A DNA stretch of 64,000 bases from contig NZ_FOFB01000001.1 of the NCBI RefSeq assembly GCF_900110645.1, positions 248,001 to 312,000 of the forward strand, read 5' to 3'. Made by a program: the position numbers and the translations under genes. The stretch is from Neolewinella agarilytica (GTDB taxonomy: Bacteria; Bacteroidota; Bacteroidia; Chitinophagales; Saprospiraceae). Every line of letters starts with the position of its first letter. Positions within the stretch are counted from its first letter, which is position 1. Shown here piece by piece: positions 60,717 to 64,000 of this stretch. The notes under the pieces are model-generated. The model worked only from the letters and a program-made list of their open reading frames with translations, was not told where the DNA came from and did not search any database.

Positions 60717-61121
60717 ATGAAGCAAGATATACTCATTCCCGAAGTCCAGGACGTCCTCGTCGCTGTTGTTCCTCGCGATGGTAAATACGAAGAAGAAATC
60801 TGGGATATTTATGTCATCAACCTTCGCAAAGATCCCATGGACAATGTGCTGATCACCAGCCAGGGCTACGGCATGATTGATGGTTCTGACAAAAGCACCA
60901 CCGTTCTGCGGCACTTTCACCAGCGCCTTGATGCCAGCGTTGCGGTAAAGGTCGAACCCATCCAGAAAGAGCTCTTCGCTATTCAGAATGAATACTGGAT
61001 CAGTTTCAACGACAAGGAAGTAATGCTCGACAAAAAATTCATCTTTAAGGCCAACACCATTACGCCAGACAAGATGGAAATGATTCCTGTTTTGGGTAAG
61101 GTGGGGGTCATGATTAAGTAG
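60717..61121 (+). CDS. Conserved hypothetical protein, 134 aa
   Basis: The product is a small soluble protein with an alternating beta pattern (DVLVAVVPRDGKYEEEIWDIYVIN, in part EEIWDIYVIN; then LITSQGYGMIDGSDKSTTVLRH) and a C-terminal KKFIFKANTITPDKMEMIPVLG. Similar proteins are frequent in Bacteroidota and are sometimes mislabelled as a phenylalanyl-tRNA synthetase subunit; no synthetase motif is visible here. No signal peptide or membrane helix. Function unknown; it stands alone between the hydrolase and the thioesterase. Confidence 0.7.
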   Translation: MKQDILIPEVQDVLVAVVPRDGKYEEEIWDIYVINLRKDPMDNVLITSQGYGMIDGSDKSTTVLRHFHQRLDASVAVKVEPIQKELFAIQNEYWISFNDKEVMLDKKFIFKANTITPDKMEMIPVLGKVGVMIK

Positions 61122-61223
61122 ATCCCTCAGTACGGGTAGCTGATCAGAGTTACAGATAAGGGTGGTTGAACCTCCCTAGCCAGCAAAAAGCTACCTTTGC
61201 GATCGCCAAATCAAAGCGCCCCT

Positions 61224-61745
61224 ATGGAACGCCCCTTGCCAAAGAAAATTGAAGAAAGCCGGACCATTATGTCCGAGCTTGTAATGCCCAATGACACTAA
61301 CCCACAGAACAATCTGATGGGCGGTAATATGTTACGCTGGATGGACATTGCCTGTGCGATATGTGCGGGCAAGCACTGTGCCAAGCCCGTCGTAACGGCT
61401 TCGGTGGACAATGTGGCCTTCGGCTCTCCCATTCGTAACGGGGAGGTAGTTACCCTGGAAGCGACCGTAACCCGGGCTTTCAACACCAGCCTGGAAATTT
61501 ACGTGCAGGCCACCGCAGCGACCATGCAGGGACTGAATCCCCGTCGGACGCACCATGCCTATTTCACTTTTGTAGCGCTCGATAAAGACAATGGCTCCCC
61601 CACTCTGGTACCTGAGGTCGTTCCGCTCTCAGAAATTGAAGAGCAACGGTACGAAGCTGCTATGCGGCGGCGTGAGGTCCGTTTATTATTAGCGGGACGT
61701 TTAAAGCCCGAGGAAGCCACCCACTTGCGAAAGGTTTTTGGGTAG
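61224..61745 (+). CDS. Acyl-CoA thioesterase, hotdog fold (YciA/BACH-like)
   Basis: The 173-residue protein has a hotdog fold of the acyl-CoA hydrolase group that cleaves acyl-CoA to free acid and CoA. Visible motifs are MSELVMPNDTNPQNNLMGGNMLRWMD, of which PNDTNPQNNLMGG is the active-site stretch with Asp and Asn. VVTASVDNVAFGSPIRNGEVV and HHAYFTFVALDKD follow. The start at 61224 (MERPLPKK) is preferred to the in-frame ATG at 61197 because the alignable family region begins just after it. It converges on the cysteine desulfurase gene with 12 bp between the stops. Confidence 0.88.
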   Translation: MERPLPKKIEESRTIMSELVMPNDTNPQNNLMGGNMLRWMDIACAICAGKHCAKPVVTASVDNVAFGSPIRNGEVVTLEATVTRAFNTSLEIYVQATAATMQGLNPRRTHHAYFTFVALDKDNGSPTLVPEVVPLSEIEEQRYEAAMRRREVRLLLAGRLKPEEATHLRKVFG

Positions 61746-61757
61746 ATCTTTGATGCT

Positions 61758-62882
61758 CTACAACATTCCTCCCAGCTTAGCGATCACCTCATCCACTTCT
61801 TCTATTGTATTGTGGTGGCTGAAGGAGAAACGAACCGTATGCCGCTTGCTGTCCGGGTGTAAGTGACCGATCACATGGCTGCCCACATCAATACCACTGG
61901 AACAGGCGGAACCGCCACTGGCCGAAATGCCGTTGAGGTCTAGGTTCATCAGCAATAAATCTCCCTTAGAGGACTCTGGGAAACTGACGCTAAGCACTTT
62001 ATAGTGAGCATTGTCGGGATCTCCATTAAAGGCAACCTCGGGGTAAGTGGCTTTTATGCTCCGGATAAAGTGGTCTTTCAGGTTTCTAATTTTCCCGGCG
62101 CGCTCCTCTCTTTCTGCCACGGCCAGCTCCAGGGCCTTTGCCAGGCCTACGATGCCGTAGATGTTCTCTGTGCCGCCGCGCATATTGCGTTCCTGAGCAC
62201 CTCCGTCAAGGTAAGGCTTGATGATATTATCATTACTGATGTAAACAAAGCCCACCCCTTTGGGTCCGTAAAACTTATGAGCTGAACCGGAAAGGAAGCT
62301 AAGCCGGGTGGCGTCCAGATCGATGGGGAAATAGCCCATGGTCTGCACCGTATCACAATGAAAAAGTGCGCCGGCTTCTTCGCAGATGGCAGCCACTTCC
62401 TCCAGCGGCAGCAGATTGCCGATTTCGTTGTTGGCATGCATCAGACTTACCAGTGTTTTTTCATTGCTGGCGGCGAGAAGTCGACGCAGGTCGTCGAGTT
62501 CAACGTGTCCCTTAGCATCAATTTTCACCATCTCGACCGTGGCGGTTTCAGCCATTTTAATGGCGTCCAGGCTGTGCAGCACGCAGTGATGCTCCAGGGG
62601 AGAAGAAATAATGCGGGTTACGCCCAGGTCGCGGACGCTGTTTTTCAGCGCCATGTTGTTGGCTTCCGTCCCTCCGGAAGTGAAAAAGATCTCTCCGATG
62701 CTACAGTTCAGGGCGTTCGCAACGGTTTTCCGGGCATTCTCGATCAGGGCACGGGCCTGTCTTCCTTCGGCGTGGATGCTGGAAGGGTTACCGTAATTAT
62801 TGGCCATGACTTCGGTCATGGCGCCCAGAACTACGGGGTCCAACGGAGTGGTGGCGGAATTATCGAGAAATATCCGGGACAT
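61758..62882 (-). CDS. Cysteine desulfurase, NifS/IscS type
   Basis: This PLP enzyme removes sulfur from cysteine for Fe-S cluster or thiolation pathways. The 374-residue protein starts with IFLDNSATTPLDP and shows YGNPSSIHAEGR, the FTSGGTEANNMALKN cofactor loop, SPLEHHCVL, HANNEIGNLLPL and the PLP lysine in SGSAHKFYGPKGVGF. The mobile catalytic-Cys loop is SASGGSACSSG. The short Cys loop (group I, IscS/NifS) separates it from SufS-type enzymes. No iscU or regulator gene adjoins it. It could supply sulfur to LipA nearby, but the genes are not linked. Confidence 0.93.
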   Translation of the reverse strand: MSRIFLDNSATTPLDPVVLGAMTEVMANNYGNPSSIHAEGRQARALIENARKTVANALNCSIGEIFFTSGGTEANNMALKNSVRDLGVTRIISSPLEHHCVLHSLDAIKMAETATVEMVKIDAKGHVELDDLRRLLAASNEKTLVSLMHANNEIGNLLPLEEVAAICEEAGALFHCDTVQTMGYFPIDLDATRLSFLSGSAHKFYGPKGVGFVYISNDNIIKPYLDGGAQERNMRGGTENIYGIVGLAKALELAVAEREERAGKIRNLKDHFIRSIKATYPEVAFNGDPDNAHYKVLSVSFPESSKGDLLLMNLDLNGISASGGSACSSGIDVGSHVIGHLHPDSKRHTVRFSFSHHNTIEEVDEVIAKLGGML

Positions 62883-63210
62883 GGTAGAAAAATTGTGGTG
62901 GAAAATACATGGTTAGCGTGTGTTCAAATTAAAAACTCCTGGCTACCTGCGCACAAAAGCCGAATTCAAACACACAACTGGTGGTAAAGGCTGAGGTCAA
63001 AGAGCAGCAAACTTAGGCAGAGCGGACTACACAAGCAAGCCAATTAAACAACCCAGGGGGGACCACCTGCTGCAAACGGGTGTACCACCGCGCAAGATCA
63101 GGGCGAGGGACCGCAGGTGCAGTGGGTAGAACAAAAGCAGCAGGGAGGTTCCTGACCGCCAACATTGCTCTTCTACCCTCCCCCTGCACCCGGCGATTGC
63201 GCCGCCTTTT
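62883..63210. other. Intergenic region with an imperfect inverted pair of dispersed elements
   Basis: This 328-bp gap contains one family core at 63112-63121 (CGCAGGTGCA) followed by GGGTAGAA. In opposite orientation TTGCTC lies at 63165-63170 and TGCACC at 63185-63190, 20 nt later. The two halves are imperfect inverted copies (GGGTAGAA and TTCTACCC also pair) and can form a long hairpin just past the MarC stop. The left part (62883-63090) should hold the desulfurase promoter; no other feature was seen. Confidence 0.65.
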
Positions 63211-63837
63211 TTACAGCATAGTCCGTACGAGACTTACCAAACCGGCAATCAGCATTTCAATTCCGATGGCCATTACCAGGAAGCCCATGATGCGGCTGAG
63301 GGCAGCCAGACCACCAGTGCCCAGTATGCGAAATAAAACGGGAGCATAATGGAGTATGCCCCAGATGATGACCGCCATCACGGCAACAACTCCAATGATC
63401 AGGCCCCGGCTCACCCATTCACTCTGCTGAGCGAAAAGACCGATCAAGAGTGAAATACTTCCCGGGCCGGAAAGCATGGGCATGGCCATCGGCGTAAAAC
63501 TGATGTCTTCGCTGTCTTGAGCTTCCTCTTCGATTTTATCCGTGACCCGGCGCTCTTTGAACTTACTGTTCAGCAATCCATAGCCGCTGTTGACAATGAT
63601 CAGGCCGCCGGCGATTCGCAGCGCATTCAGACTGATGCCGAAAAAATCCAGGATGAAGGTTCCTGCGAAAAAGAAAATCACCAGGATGAGTAAAAACCAC
63701 ATGGCAGTCTTTCGGGCCATCAATTCTCTCATTTCAGTACTGTAGGCCGAGGTCAGCGTCAGATACATCGGAACCGCGCCAAGCGGATTAACCAGAGAAA
63801 AAAGCGAGCCAAGGGTGGCAAAGAAAAATGTGAGCAT
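63211..63837 (-). CDS. MarC-family integral membrane protein
   Basis: The 208-residue protein has six membrane helices in the MarC/UPF0056 pattern: LFSLVNPLGAVPMYLTLT at the start, the FFGISLNALRIAGGLII segment, PMAMPMLSGPGSISLLIGL in the middle, and RIMGFLVMAIGIEMLIAGL near the end. The NPLGA and SGPGSI motifs are family hallmarks. MarC proteins have no proven function; the early link to multiple antibiotic resistance was not upheld. Start 63837 gives MLTFFFATLGSL, which fits the family, whereas the longer frame adds 33 unrelated residues. Confidence 0.9.
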   Translation of the reverse strand: MLTFFFATLGSLFSLVNPLGAVPMYLTLTSAYSTEMRELMARKTAMWFLLILVIFFFAGTFILDFFGISLNALRIAGGLIIVNSGYGLLNSKFKERRVTDKIEEEAQDSEDISFTPMAMPMLSGPGSISLLIGLFAQQSEWVSRGLIIGVVAVMAVIIWGILHYAPVLFRILGTGGLAALSRIMGFLVMAIGIEMLIAGLVSLVRTML

Positions 63838-64000
63838 GTTAGTAATCTTAAGTGGCGAGAACAGTACTGCGTTGCCCAAAGTTTCCACTAACGAGCATGA
63901 GTTTTTCAAGGGATAGAAGCAGCTGCCCGAAAACATTCTTCTGCCGGGGAATATGCGTCTGATTAGTTGCTTTTTGCCCGGACCGAGGCAATAGTATTTG
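63838..64000. other. Right edge, upstream of the MarC gene
   Basis: These 163 bp should contain the MarC promoter. No gene start, repeat or RNA could be recognised before the window ends. Confidence 0.4.

Overview
The window comes from a chromosome of a Bacteroidota bacterium of roughly 50-55% GC. Evidence: a SusC/SusD pair, a TonB-dependent receptor, a DAHP synthase fused to a C-terminal chorismate mutase inside a pheA-aminotransferase-tyrA operon, a Cas6b-type processing nuclease, LytTR and NarL-type two-component pairs, and a general lack of strong Shine-Dalgarno sites. The protein style fits Saprospiria (Lewinella-like), but that rank is an inference.

Layout. 1-4.5 kb: truncated DEAD-box helicase, a MITE-like element, recR, then a minus-strand run of NarL-type regulator, histidine kinase, membrane protein and an unknown protein. 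4.8-11.3 kb: OmpA-type envelope protein, unknown secreted protein, SusD and SusC. 11.6-14.3 kb: PolX-like protein with a decayed polymerase centre, and an RlpA/SPOR protein. 14.5-18.8 kb: a Phe/Tyr operon (pheA, aminotransferase, tyrA, aroA-aroQ) preceded by a Phe/Tyr-rich leader peptide and an intrinsic terminator, a textbook attenuator. 19-25.3 kb: small membrane sensor-like protein, a TetR-HemD fusion, secreted proteins, an SDR oxidoreductase. 25.4-30.3 kb: LytTR regulator and LytS-type kinase, divergent from a TPR-like secreted protein and a TonB receptor, with three helically phased direct repeats between them. 30.4-34.3 kb: DUF1761 protein, helix-hairpin-helix protein, cysM, CoiA-like protein.

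34.3-56.3 kb is a complete type III CRISPR-Cas island: WYL regulator (divergent), cas6b, HD-less cas10 with a GGDD centre, three RAMP genes, a TIGR04423-like gene, a long TIGR03986-like RAMP with a helical tail, a CARF-HEPN effector (Csx2-like) and a small CARF-associated protein that may be a ring nuclease. Two decayed CRISPR repeats and two envelope-protein genes follow. Then come a RecD-like helicase and the adaptation set cas1, a primase-polymerase-like gene (CAPP-like) and cas2, followed by an array of 59 full-length 37-nt repeats. The set suggests RNA-guided interference with cyclic oligoadenylate signalling, and spacer acquisition that involves DNA synthesis. 56.6-64 kb: HTTM membrane protein, lipA, M20 hydrolase, small conserved protein, thioesterase, cysteine desulfurase, MarC protein.

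Across the whole window a short motif (TGCACCTGCG, usually followed by GCGCC and often preceded about 20 nt earlier by TTGCTC) recurs at least 18 times. It lies between genes, sometimes as inverted pairs, and inside coding sequences in several reading frames, where it supplies linkers and parts of signal peptides. It behaves like an undescribed dispersed repeat family. No rRNA or tRNA genes were seen.
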